From: Imperialibacter sp965651695
GTDB taxonomy: Bacteria > Bacteroidota > Bacteroidia > Cytophagales > Cyclobacteriaceae
Assembly (NCBI GenBank): GCA_965651695.1
Contig: CBFGTI010000007.1
Location: forward strand, 14,141-78,140
Reading direction: 5' to 3'
Length of the DNA stretch: 64,000 nt
Part shown: positions 27,587 to 35,007 of the stretch, one piece after another
Position numbering within the stretch: position 1 is the first letter of the stretch
Layout of the letters: every line of letters starts with the position of its first letter
Notes under the pieces: generated by a model
The model's input: the letters and a program-made list of their open reading frames with translations, nothing else
Told to the model about the DNA's origin: nothing
The model's database searches: none
Program-made: the position numbers and the translations under genes

Positions 27587-28526
27587 GCAAGACGATCTTT
27601 TGAAAAAATTTTATGAAGGAAATACCTCGATAGAAGAAGAAAAGCAACTGCTTTCTTTTTTGCGGAACGACGAGAAACAGGGCCGAAACCTGCCGGAAAA
27701 AGAAATAGCGGATTTCTTTGAGGCGGAGAAAAAGATAAAAAGCAATGCCCCCGCCTATACCCCTCCGGCTATCGGTAAGTCCATATCGCTGTATTATAAA
27801 ATCGCCGCATCAATTTTGCTGGCAGGCGCCCTTAGCTGGCTCGTTTTTGAGTACAGCAAAGAAAACAACGCGGTACTCCAACTGGAGGCAACCACACAAA
27901 CCGAACAGCAACAGGTGCAGCTACCCGACGGCAGCACCGTTACGCTAAACCACAACAGCCGGTTGCAATACCCCCAGCAGTTTGGAGAAACCCGCGAGGT
28001 AACACTCGAAGGCGAAGCATATTTTGAGGTGGCAAGGGATGAAAAACATCCGTTCAGGGTGGTTTCGGGTAACGTAACAACCGAAGTACTGGGAACTGCG
28101 TTTAATCTCCACTGGAACAAGAAAGCGGCCATAGTAGAACTGGAAGTAACCGAAGGAAAAGTGGCCTTTGCTTCTTTTGAAAATGGCTTAAGTGAGCGGG
28201 TTTTTGTAAGCGCCGGCGAGCATGCGGTGTACTACGGAGAAACAAAGACAATAGAGAAGTTTGAAGCCTTCAATCCTAACCTTATCTCCTGGAAAACGAA
28301 AAAGCTGGTGTTTGAGAATGAGGCGCTGGAGAAAGTACTTAGCGATGCCGCGGTCTATTTCGATGTAGAATTTGAGATTACAGGTGAGGCTTTGAAAAAG
28401 TGTAACTTCAGCGGCAAGTTGGATAATCCGAAAATAGAAGATTTTCTCGAAGCGCTTAATTATGTGCTTCGGATCAACTACGAAATAAAAAACGATAAAA
28501 TACTACTTATGGGAGATGGGTGTTGA
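27573..28526 (+). CDS. FecR-family anti-sigma factor
   Basis: The 317-aa product is a cognate anti-sigma for the factor encoded just upstream; the start codon (ATG 27573, preferred over a TTG six bases before) lies inside the sigma gene, with a 14-bp overlap that implies translational coupling. A cytoplasmic part (about 1-73) precedes one membrane segment (about 75-94, IAASILLAGALSWLVFEY). The FecR domain has VQLPDGSTVTLNHNSRLQYP and REVTLEGEAYFEVARDEKHPF. A C-terminal DUF4974-like domain has KLVFENEALEKVLSDAAVYF and ends KILLMGDGC. It overlaps the next gene by 11 bp. Confidence 0.93.
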   Translation: MKPGEQDDLLKKFYEGNTSIEEEKQLLSFLRNDEKQGRNLPEKEIADFFEAEKKIKSNAPAYTPPAIGKSISLYYKIAASILLAGALSWLVFEYSKENNAVLQLEATTQTEQQQVQLPDGSTVTLNHNSRLQYPQQFGETREVTLEGEAYFEVARDEKHPFRVVSGNVTTEVLGTAFNLHWNKKAAIVELEVTEGKVAFASFENGLSERVFVSAGEHAVYYGETKTIEKFEAFNPNLISWKTKKLVFENEALEKVLSDAAVYFDVEFEITGEALKKCNFSGKLDNPKIEDFLEALNYVLRINYEIKNDKILLMGDGC

Positions 28527-30441
28527 TACCTGCCTGCTTCGGGTACTAATAACTCTTGCATTGCTAAGCCTTTCCTTTTTTAGCAAGGCCCAATCTCCTA
28601 TTGCCTCAGCCGAACCGGGAAAAGCAGCTTCTGTAGAATCTATCATCTCGGAAGCAGAAGCCTTTTATGACGTAAATTTTCTCTACAGTACCGATTTTTT
28701 GCCTGAGGAAACACGACAAATTCCAGACTTTCGCCACTACCAGCTGCATGATGCGCTGCACTTTATTTTCGCTGGAACTGGCATTGAATACACCGTAAAC
28801 GGCAAAAACATTTTACTGAGAAAAAAGCAGCTACCCTACCCTCCTGCAACCCCACGCAGGGCGCACGGCAGCCGAAAAAAAGCACCTCTTCCTAAACCGG
28901 TAGCACTCGCCTACATGCCCAAAGCCAGTTTCCAGCTTCCCGAATTGCGCCCTGCCCATTTCGAAACCGCGACACTACTGCCAGTAGCTGTGCCTGTTCG
29001 GCCCATACCCGCGGAAGAACAAACCTTGCCCGTAGCCCCGGTAAAATTAGGGCCGGTGTACGTGCTGCCCAGGAAACATTATGATTTTCTTGACCGCATG
29101 GGCGAACCGGTAAAAAAATTAAAGCCCAACATGAAGGTGGTGCTGGCCGACTACTCCAACACCACCAGCAGGGAAACAGATGAAACACTTTACAAATACA
29201 GACTGGTAAACTTTTCAGTCGCACCCGGCCTTGGCTCCAACGGGCTCAATCCCGGCACATTTTACAACGGCCTGTCGGTTAATCTCACCGTCGACTATTC
29301 GGCCGGCAACAACCTGATGGGGCTCGCGGGAATTTCAAACTTCAGCAAGTACAGCGCCTATGGATTGCAGCTGGCCGGTGTGGTGAACGTGGTGGGCGGC
29401 GACCTGCGGCAGCACCGCAACTACACCCGCTCTGAGCTGCTGGCCATGAGGGCGCCGTTTAGCGGCATACAGCTGGCCGGGCTCGGCAATATCGTAACCG
29501 GCGACATAAGGGGCTTTGAAGGCTCGATGGTGTTTAACGTAACCGGCGGCAACTCACAGGGATGGCAGCTGAGTGGTGCAACTAACATGACGGCCGAGGG
29601 AGTAACCGGTGCGCAAACCTCCGCGCTGTTCAACTTTGCGGGGCTTTCCGTGAGTGGCCTGCAGCTGGCGGCTGTTAACTATGCCAAAGGCGACCTGCAC
29701 GGGGCGCAGGTAGGCATGGTTAACAGAAACAGAAGCATGATTAACCCTGCCTATGCCACCATGTACGGCGACGGCCTGCAGTTTGGCCTCGTAAACCTGT
29801 CGGGCGCCATGGGCGGCTACCAGGTGGGGCTGGTAAACCGGGCAGGCAGCATGAATGGACTGCAAATAGGCCTGGTTAATTCTTCCAGAGCCGCCAGGGG
29901 TTGCCACATCGGGCTTGTAAATATTTTTGATGAGCACCAGGGGCACGCCTTTGGTTTGCTCAATGTGGGAGACACGTACCACGCCCGCTTTTGGGCCAAC
30001 GAAACCTTCCCGGCCAACATTGGCATAGTTACCGGCACCGACGATATATCCAACATCATTTTCTACAGCCGCAACTTCCTTTACCCGGCGCAAGGTGTAT
30101 GGCCGGTACAGGCTTTTGGCTATGGGCTTAGCAGGGGCACATTATTCAACCCGCGCGATCTCACAAGCCGCGAGTTTTTCGATTACCGCTTTCATGCTTC
30201 GTGGGTCAATTTTTCCGGCGTAAAGCAGCAGCCCTTCAATATTCTCTTCAACCCGCACCTGGTGTATGGCCGCAAAATACAAAACGACCTGTACTTCTCT
30301 GTAGGCGGGGGTATCAATGCCTGGTGGATGCCGCAAAGCCACGACTACAGGCTTTCCCGGCTGGAGGTTGCTTCCCTTAAAGATGCCGGAAACGTGTGGA
30401 AGTTTTGGCCCGGCGTTACATTTGGCATCGAGATATTGTAA
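28516..30441 (+). CDS. STN-domain outer-surface protein with LA_2272-type repeats, third gene of sigma/FecR operon
   Basis: The 641-aa product has a signal peptide (about 1-25), then an STN-like domain (about 38-100: SVESIISEAEAFYDVNFLYS and LHDALHFIFAGTGIEYTVN). A Pro/Ala-rich linker carries PVAVPVRPIPAEEQTLPVAP. From about residue 270 to 500 runs a series of about 17-21-residue repeats of the form G-x-Q-L/V-G/A-L-V/G-N, for example YQVGLVNRAGSMNGLQIGLVN, resembling the LA_2272 surface-repeat family. The C-terminal part resembles a beta-rich outer-membrane segment. It has no plug or TonB-receptor barrel, although it occupies the position a TonB receptor usually holds after sigma and FecR genes. 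It overlaps FecR by 11 bp. Confidence 0.8.
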   Translation: MGVDTCLLRVLITLALLSLSFFSKAQSPIASAEPGKAASVESIISEAEAFYDVNFLYSTDFLPEETRQIPDFRHYQLHDALHFIFAGTGIEYTVNGKNILLRKKQLPYPPATPRRAHGSRKKAPLPKPVALAYMPKASFQLPELRPAHFETATLLPVAVPVRPIPAEEQTLPVAPVKLGPVYVLPRKHYDFLDRMGEPVKKLKPNMKVVLADYSNTTSRETDETLYKYRLVNFSVAPGLGSNGLNPGTFYNGLSVNLTVDYSAGNNLMGLAGISNFSKYSAYGLQLAGVVNVVGGDLRQHRNYTRSELLAMRAPFSGIQLAGLGNIVTGDIRGFEGSMVFNVTGGNSQGWQLSGATNMTAEGVTGAQTSALFNFAGLSVSGLQLAAVNYAKGDLHGAQVGMVNRNRSMINPAYATMYGDGLQFGLVNLSGAMGGYQVGLVNRAGSMNGLQIGLVNSSRAARGCHIGLVNIFDEHQGHAFGLLNVGDTYHARFWANETFPANIGIVTGTDDISNIIFYSRNFLYPAQGVWPVQAFGYGLSRGTLFNPRDLTSREFFDYRFHASWVNFSGVKQQPFNILFNPHLVYGRKIQNDLYFSVGGGINAWWMPQSHDYRLSRLEVASLKDAGNVWKFWPGVTFGIEIL

Positions 30442-30590
30442 TACACCGCCTATCCGTGGCCGATTGTTTGGATTGCAGAGCTTGGGTTTCGCTTTGTTGC
30501 GGCGTAGCGGCCAGCTGTTTTAATTGCAAAAGACGCATCCGGTTCCGATAGTTTTTTCGTAAAATCGTCTGTTACACCATCAATATTGGT

Positions 30591-31430
30591 TTGGAGTATA
30601 AAGAATATAAACCCCACCCGCTGCTGGCAAGCTTTGTTGAATGCTACTGGAGCGCTTACTCCCAAAAACCTCCTTTCCGCGAAAAGGAGTCGCTAATACC
30701 CGACGGCAGCATCGAGTTGATGTTCAATTTTGGCGACAACTACGCCGAGCTGCAGCATGGGCAAAAAAAGATTGTAAAGGGCTCGCATGTAATAGGCATT
30801 CGAAAGCAGTCGCTTCACATCTCTCAAACGAACAAACAGCACTTCTTTTCCATCCGTTTCAAGCTTGGAGGCACCTATCCTTTTTTCAACATTCCAACAA
30901 ACCTTTTTGCCGGTGCTTTTTTCGAAGTCGACACGCTGCTTGGCCGCGACTACCTGCTGCTGGAAGAGCAACTGTGGGAGTCGCCGACCAACGAAAAAAG
31001 GGTGGAAATAGCGGAGCTTTTTTTACTAAAGCGGCTCCACAGCCACGCAAAAGACTACGACTTTGTGAGCCGCTGCTCGGGTATGCTGCTTGCGAACAAC
31101 CACCCGTCGGTTCAGGCACTGGCAAAAGATGCCGGAACTAATTACAAGGCGCTCGAACGAAAATTCAAAAAAGTACTGGGTCTTACTCCTGCCGAGCTCA
31201 TCAAGATCAAGCGGTTCAACAAAGCAGTGCTTTCCATGTATGCTTGCCGGCACAGTTCACTTACGGGCATAGCCTACGAAAGCGGCTATTACGATCAGTC
31301 GCATTTCATCAGGGAATTCAAGCAGCTTGCCCATTATACGCCACGTGAGTTTTTGAAAGAACAGTTTACCATCGTGCAGGTTATTCAGCCGGCCCTCGCC
31401 GACCGCATGTCGAAATCGTACAATTTGTGA
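30591..31430 (+). CDS. AraC-family transcriptional regulator
   Basis: The 279-aa regulator has an N-terminal ligand or oligomerisation domain of the DUF6597 type (EYKEYKPHPLLASFVECYWS, then LIPDGSIELMFNFGD) and a C-terminal double helix-turn-helix (about 165-260) with VQALAKDAGTNYKALERKFKKVLG, then LTGIAYESGYYDQSHFIREFK. The start is TTG at 30591: an in-frame stop lies at 30549 and no ATG lies between. Its target is unknown; the VOC gene starts 40 bp after its stop and has its own promoter. Confidence 0.9.
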   Translation: MEYKEYKPHPLLASFVECYWSAYSQKPPFREKESLIPDGSIELMFNFGDNYAELQHGQKKIVKGSHVIGIRKQSLHISQTNKQHFFSIRFKLGGTYPFFNIPTNLFAGAFFEVDTLLGRDYLLLEEQLWESPTNEKRVEIAELFLLKRLHSHAKDYDFVSRCSGMLLANNHPSVQALAKDAGTNYKALERKFKKVLGLTPAELIKIKRFNKAVLSMYACRHSSLTGIAYESGYYDQSHFIREFKQLAHYTPREFLKEQFTIVQVIQPALADRMSKSYNL

Positions 31431-31452
31431 GGTGCCGGGCATCGTAACTTTG
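31424..31452 (+). promoter_or_regulatory. Bacteroidetes-type promoter of the VOC gene
   Basis: TTTG (31424-31427), 17-bp spacer, TAACTTTG (31445-31452, perfect TAnnTTTG). It ends 18 nt before the ATG at 31471 and supports that start over an ATG at 31432. The -33 part lies in the end of the AraC gene. Confidence 0.7.
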
Positions 31453-31470
31453 AGAAAACACATAAAAGTT

Positions 31471-31881
31471 ATGAGCACACCAAAAATTACGCTTAAACCT
31501 TACCTCTTCTTTTATGGAAACTGCGAAGAGGCACTCAATACCTATGCTAAAATACTGAATGGCAAGGTTGAAGTGGTAAATCGCTACGACAACCCTGCCA
31601 TGAACGCACCCAAAGACTATCAGAACAAGGTGCTGCACGCCTCACTTGAGTTTGGCGGCAACAGCCTGTATGCATGCGACAGCTTTCCGGGGCAGGCTCC
31701 CGAAAAAGGATCCAACGTATCGCTTACCATCGAAACGGAGGACCGTGATGCAGCTGCCCGCATATTTGATAAGCTGGCCGAAGGAGGCCAGGTGCATTTC
31801 CCTTTCGAAAAGCAGTTTTGGGGCGCCTGGCATGGCAGTCTTACCGACAAGTTTGGGATAAAGTGGAACGTGAACGGGTAA
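31471..31881 (+). CDS. VOC-family (PhnB-like glyoxalase fold) protein
   Basis: The 136-aa product has two beta-alpha-beta-beta-beta modules of the vicinal-oxygen-chelate superfamily: KPYLFFYGNCEEALNTYAKILNG at the start, VLHASLEFGGNSLYACDSF in the middle, FGIKWNVNG at the end. The third element (WHGSLTDKFGIKW) matches PhnB-like proteins. Substrate unknown. The start at 31471 follows a perfect promoter -7 box; the longer frame from 31432 would include it. Confidence 0.87.
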   Translation: MSTPKITLKPYLFFYGNCEEALNTYAKILNGKVEVVNRYDNPAMNAPKDYQNKVLHASLEFGGNSLYACDSFPGQAPEKGSNVSLTIETEDRDAAARIFDKLAEGGQVHFPFEKQFWGAWHGSLTDKFGIKWNVNG

Positions 31882-32011
31882 GGAGGAAATTGCTGGCGGC
31901 GCATATAGCCGCGTGGGCATGTCCGGTTTGAATTTCAAGGAAAGAAAAAAAAGGTCTGTTAATGAAAAGTTAATACCGATTTTGGGTGAGGCCCAATTGC
32001 CCGCTTTAAAA

Positions 32012-32019
32012 TAAGTTTG
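32012..32019 (+). promoter_or_regulatory. Probable -7 element for the 32033 gene
   Basis: TAAGTTTG fits TAnnTTTG and ends 13 nt before the ATG at 32033. No well-spaced -33 TTG was found. Confidence 0.5.
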
Positions 32020-32032
32020 CCAAAAAAAGCAT

Positions 32033-32557
32033 ATGAAGGTCAAACTTATTATCCTTATCCTCCTCACCCTTCCCTTCACCGGCTTGTCGCAAACGCCAAA
32101 GTCGCAGCTGCTGCAGGAGCTCAACAGCGATATGTGGCGGCCTTTTCTGCTGGGAATCCGCGCTGACAGCGCCGAGTTATACGTGGGCATACATTCGGAG
32201 CACTTTTACTGGGTAGCGCCTGGCAGCAAGGGCCGCATGATGAACCTGGACGAATACGACGACGATTCACGTACGGTAATGGCTCGCCGGCAAGCGAGCG
32301 GTGCAACCAGTGAAATGGAGGTAAGGTTTATTGAAAGAAACATTACCGGCGAGTTTGCAGCAGAAAAAGCTGTTGTGAAGTTCATGCTTAAAACACCCGG
32401 ACAGGCCGCCGAACCGGGCTATGGCATAGTGCACTATTTTTCGCGCAAAGAAAACGGGCGATGGAAAATGTGGCTGCAATATGGCAGTACCGAAAAAGCA
32501 ACAGAGCAAACGTACAACAGTGCTGCGGCCATGGACGACGTGGAAAAGTTTAACTAA
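32033..32557 (+). CDS. Secreted hypothetical protein, possibly NTF2-like
   Basis: The 174-aa product has a signal peptide (MKVKLIILILLTLPFTGLSQ). The mature part reads as an opening helix (QLLQELNSDMWRPFLLGIRA), then strands (EMEVRFIERNITGEFAAEKAVVKFML, GIVHYFSRKENGRWKMWLQY), compatible with a calcium/SnoaL-type NTF2 domain. No close family recognised. Confidence 0.7.
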   Translation: MKVKLIILILLTLPFTGLSQTPKSQLLQELNSDMWRPFLLGIRADSAELYVGIHSEHFYWVAPGSKGRMMNLDEYDDDSRTVMARRQASGATSEMEVRFIERNITGEFAAEKAVVKFMLKTPGQAAEPGYGIVHYFSRKENGRWKMWLQYGSTEKATEQTYNSAAAMDDVEKFN

Positions 32558-32660
32558 TATTTGCCCCGCTGCGCCGCCGTCGCGTCATCGTCTGCGGCGG
32601 GTGCATGCGGCCACAGCCAGCTAACGGCGGCTAAGCATACATTCAAACGGATTTCGAAAA

Positions 32661-33163
32661 ATGCTAAAGGTTAACTCTACAGGGGCAAAAGCCCTTAAGG
32701 TGCTGCACCTTACCGCCATAGCGATTTGGATAGGTGGTGCTGCCAGCTGGCTGCCCATACTAGCGGGTACAGACTTCAGCAACTACAACGCCACATACAC
32801 CGCTTACCTTAACATGCGTGCGGTAGCGTGGAATGTGATTGGGTGGGGAGGCATAGTAGTTTTGCCACCGGGCTGCTGAATGGCCTGCTAACCGAGTGGC
32901 GTTTGTTTAAACACCGCTGGACTACCGTCAAGCTGGTTGTGGTAGTGGGGCAAATTGCGCTGGGCATGTTCTTTATTGAACACAAGCTGCTCGCCAACAT
33001 CTCCATACTGGAAAACGAAAATGCAGTGGGACTGGCAAGTGGTATTTTCCGGGCAAATCATGCGGCTATTCACGGCGGTATTTTGGCACAACTGTTCGTT
33101 TGGTTTTGTGTCATCGTTATCTCCATTTATAAGCCATGGGGGCTCAATCGCCGTGCGGCATAA
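32661..33163 (+). pseudogene. Frameshifted small membrane protein gene
   Basis: Two frames join into one plausible protein. Frame one from ATG 32661 reads ALKVLHLTAIAIWIGGAASW, then LNMRAVAWNVIGWGGIV, and stops at 32879. A second frame, open from about 32828 to 33163, continues with SFATGLLNGLLTEWRLFKHRW, then VVVVGQIALGMFFIEHKLL. The switch lies near 32850-32865 and corresponds to one base lost or two gained. No slippery heptamer suited to -1 frameshifting is in the right frame. The joined product would have four membrane segments and about 165 residues. It is either a pseudogene or a base-calling error. Confidence 0.7.
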
Positions 33164-33164
33164 C

Positions 33165-33839
33165 CTACTTGCGCCGGCGCCTGTCCCACCACACATATGC
33201 CGCAAACAACACAATGCTGACCACGGAAGTCCACAACAGGCCGGTTTTGAGGCGGTGGTTGTCTTCGCCGAGGTAAGCTATAAATAGGGTAAGTGGAGTA
33301 ATTCCCAGCACAGTTGCCCCTATAAAACGCCAGTAACGCATACAGAGCATGCCGCCCACAAAGCTAATGGCGTCGTTGCTGAGAAACGGGCTCAGGCGCG
33401 TTACCACCACCGCCCAAAACCCATAGTCATCTACAAAAGAAGATATCTTCTGCTCTGTTTTATGCCCAAGCAGCTTTTCTACCAGCGAAGGACCGAAATA
33501 CCTGCCTATGCCGTAGCCGGTGGTGGACGCGGCGTAGATTCCGGCAAGAATAATTAAACTGCCCCAAACAGGCCCATAGGCAAGCACCGACACCACCATG
33601 ACAAGCGGCGTAGGAATGACAAGCAAAAACATCTGCATAATCATGGTGAGCACAATCACCAGCGGTCCAACCCAGCCAAATTGCCCCACCCATTGGCGTA
33701 TGCGCTGCTCGTCGTCGCTGGTAAGCACGTCCCAGGCATTGCCCGCAAACTCCCTCACAGCTGGGATAAAAAAATAGCCGGCCACTGCCGCGCCCACAAT
33801 GCCCAACGAAACGTACAGGGGAAGTTTGGTTTGTTTCAT
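33165..33839 (-). CDS. TVP38/TMEM64 (VTT-domain) membrane protein
   Basis: Inner-membrane protein of 224 aa in the DedA/VTT superfamily, implicated in lipid scrambling or membrane homeostasis. Helix at about 6-26, then the VTT core: QMFLLVIPTPLVMVVSVLAYG, GIYAASTTGYGIGRYFG, VVTRLSPFLSNDAISFVGGML. The ATG at 33839 is chosen because it sits right before the first hydrophobic helix; longer starts at 33869 and 33959 add a charged extension. It converges with the frameshifted gene, ending 1 bp from it. Confidence 0.88.
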   Translation of the reverse strand: MKQTKLPLYVSLGIVGAAVAGYFFIPAVREFAGNAWDVLTSDDEQRIRQWVGQFGWVGPLVIVLTMIMQMFLLVIPTPLVMVVSVLAYGPVWGSLIILAGIYAASTTGYGIGRYFGPSLVEKLLGHKTEQKISSFVDDYGFWAVVVTRLSPFLSNDAISFVGGMLCMRYWRFIGATVLGITPLTLFIAYLGEDNHRLKTGLLWTSVVSIVLFAAYVWWDRRRRK

Positions 33840-34002
33840 AGTGGGTACTTCTTCTTCCTTTGTGAGCATGCAAAGTTGGTGCGCAACGGTTCTTTGCCGG
33901 AATAACGACGCCTCCTCCCGCTTATATTGCCCCATTAGGTTACACATTTTGCGGTGCATGGGTTTTTGGTCGGGTTCTGCAAATAAATTAAAGAGCCGAA
34001 TC

Positions 34003-34033
34003 TTGGAGATTTACCTTTTGTATTGTTACTTTG
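34003..34033 (+). promoter_or_regulatory. Promoter of the membrane protein/regulator operon
   Basis: TTG (34003-34005), 20-bp spacer, TTACTTTG (34026-34033), one mismatch to TAnnTTTG. The -7 element overlaps the palindrome at 34027-34045. Confidence 0.55.
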
Positions 34034-34045
34034 AACTTCAAAGTA
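34027..34045. promoter_or_regulatory. Perfect 19-bp palindrome, candidate operator
   Basis: TACTTTGAACTTCAAAGTA reads the same on both strands around its central C. It overlaps the -7 box and ends 6 bp before the ATG at 34052, so a bound protein would block this promoter. A near-copy lies at 34973-34989 upstream of creD; both are followed by ACTTT, which adds a third half-site. The winged-helix protein encoded at 34666 is the natural candidate ligand (inference). Confidence 0.72.
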
Positions 34046-34051
34046 CTTTAG

Positions 34052-34669
34052 ATGGAGAAGGAAAAATATCTAGATGACCTCAAGGAGATCAGGGCTATCA
34101 TGGACCGTTCTTCCAGGTTTATTTCTCTCAGCGGCATGTCTGGAATTGCCGCCGGCGTCATTGCCCTGGTAGGGGCATGGCTTGCGTACGATATAGTGTA
34201 CGCCAACCAAAACTACCTGGGCTACCGAACAGCCGATCTTTCCTCTCAAAATATTTTCAATTTACTGGCTGTGGCTACGGCTACCCTGCTGGTGTCTATT
34301 GCCGCGGTTATTTTTTTTACGCAACGCAAAGCCCGCAAAACCAAACAAAAGCTGTGGGATGCCCAGGCAAAGCGGCTCGTGATTAACTTAATGATACCGC
34401 TGGCAGCCGGTGGCGTGTTGTGCCTCATCCTGCTCTTTAAAGGGTTTGTAGGCTTAGTTGCCCCGCTAACCCTGCTATTCTACGGCCTTGCACTGGTAAA
34501 TGCCAGCAAATACACCCTCTCCGAAATCCGCAGTCTTGGCATCATAGAAATAGCATTGGGGCTGCTGGCATGCCAGTTTATCGGTTTCGGGCTGGTGTTT
34601 TGGGCTTTGGGATTCGGTGTATTTCATATTGTCTACGGCATAGCCATGCACATAAAGTACGGGGCGTGA
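34052..34669 (+). CDS. Hypothetical multi-pass membrane protein upstream of a winged-helix regulator
   Basis: The 205-aa product has a charged N-terminus (MEKEKYLDDLKEIRAIMDRSS) and hydrophobic segments at about 25-45, 70-92, 112-130, 133-150 and 165-200, with a basic loop QRKARKTKQKLWDAQAKR. No named family recognised. Its stop codon overlaps the GTG start of the regulator (GTGA), so expression of the two is coupled. It probably acts with or senses for the regulator, judged by coupling only. Confidence 0.8.
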   Translation: MEKEKYLDDLKEIRAIMDRSSRFISLSGMSGIAAGVIALVGAWLAYDIVYANQNYLGYRTADLSSQNIFNLLAVATATLLVSIAAVIFFTQRKARKTKQKLWDAQAKRLVINLMIPLAAGGVLCLILLFKGFVGLVAPLTLLFYGLALVNASKYTLSEIRSLGIIEIALGLLACQFIGFGLVFWALGFGVFHIVYGIAMHIKYGA

Positions 34670-34956
34670 AAGAGCTGCTAAAAGATCTGGATAAGGCTTT
34701 TGAGAATAAAGTGCGCCTGGGCATTATGTCGGCGCTGGTTGTCAACGACTCGCTGGATTTCAATACACTTAAAAACCTGCTGGATGTAACTGACGGCAAC
34801 CTTGCATCGCACCTGAAGTCGTTGGAAGGCTGCAAGTACATTACTGTAAAAAAAGAGTTTGTTGAGCGTAAGCCAAATACGAGCTATGCAGTTACCTCCG
34901 AAGGAAAAGAGGCCTTCATCAAACACATTAAGGCGATAGAGCAATTGATAAAATAA
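34666..34956 (+). CDS. Winged-helix transcriptional regulator (HTH_34/MarR-like), GTG start
   Basis: The compact 96-aa DNA-binding protein has LDKAFENKVRLGIMSALVVN, then the recognition region DFNTLKNLLDVTDGNLASHLKSLEGCKYI, and the wing KKEFVERKPNTSYAVTSEGKEAF. The GTG at 34666 is chosen because the sequence before it in this frame translates the upstream membrane gene out of frame and because GTGA overlaps that gene's stop. Similar regulators often sit beside creD in Bacteroidetes. Palindromes upstream of its operon and of creD suggest autoregulation and control of creD. Confidence 0.87.
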   Translation: MKELLKDLDKAFENKVRLGIMSALVVNDSLDFNTLKNLLDVTDGNLASHLKSLEGCKYITVKKEFVERKPNTSYAVTSEGKEAFIKHIKAIEQLIK

Positions 34957-34972
34957 AAAAATTTAATTATTA

Positions 34973-34989
34973 ACTTTGAAATACAAAGT
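34973..34989. promoter_or_regulatory. Second copy of the candidate operator, upstream of creD
   Basis: ACTTTGAAATACAAAGT matches the palindrome at 34028-34044 at 15 of 17 positions and is likewise followed by ACTTT. It overlaps TAACTTTG (34971-34978), a perfect -7 box. The creD ATG is 18 bp downstream. Confidence 0.72.
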
Positions 34990-35007
34990 ACTTTTAATTT
35001 TAAGTCT

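Noticed and set aside
32855..32866. Programmed -1 frameshift in the membrane protein gene
   Set aside because: No X-XXY-YYZ heptamer is in the original frame and no downstream structure stands out.
34570..34665. N-terminal extension of the winged-helix regulator from ATG 34570
   Set aside because: This part overlaps the conserved end of the membrane protein gene in another frame; the GTG at 34666 overlapping its stop is the better start.
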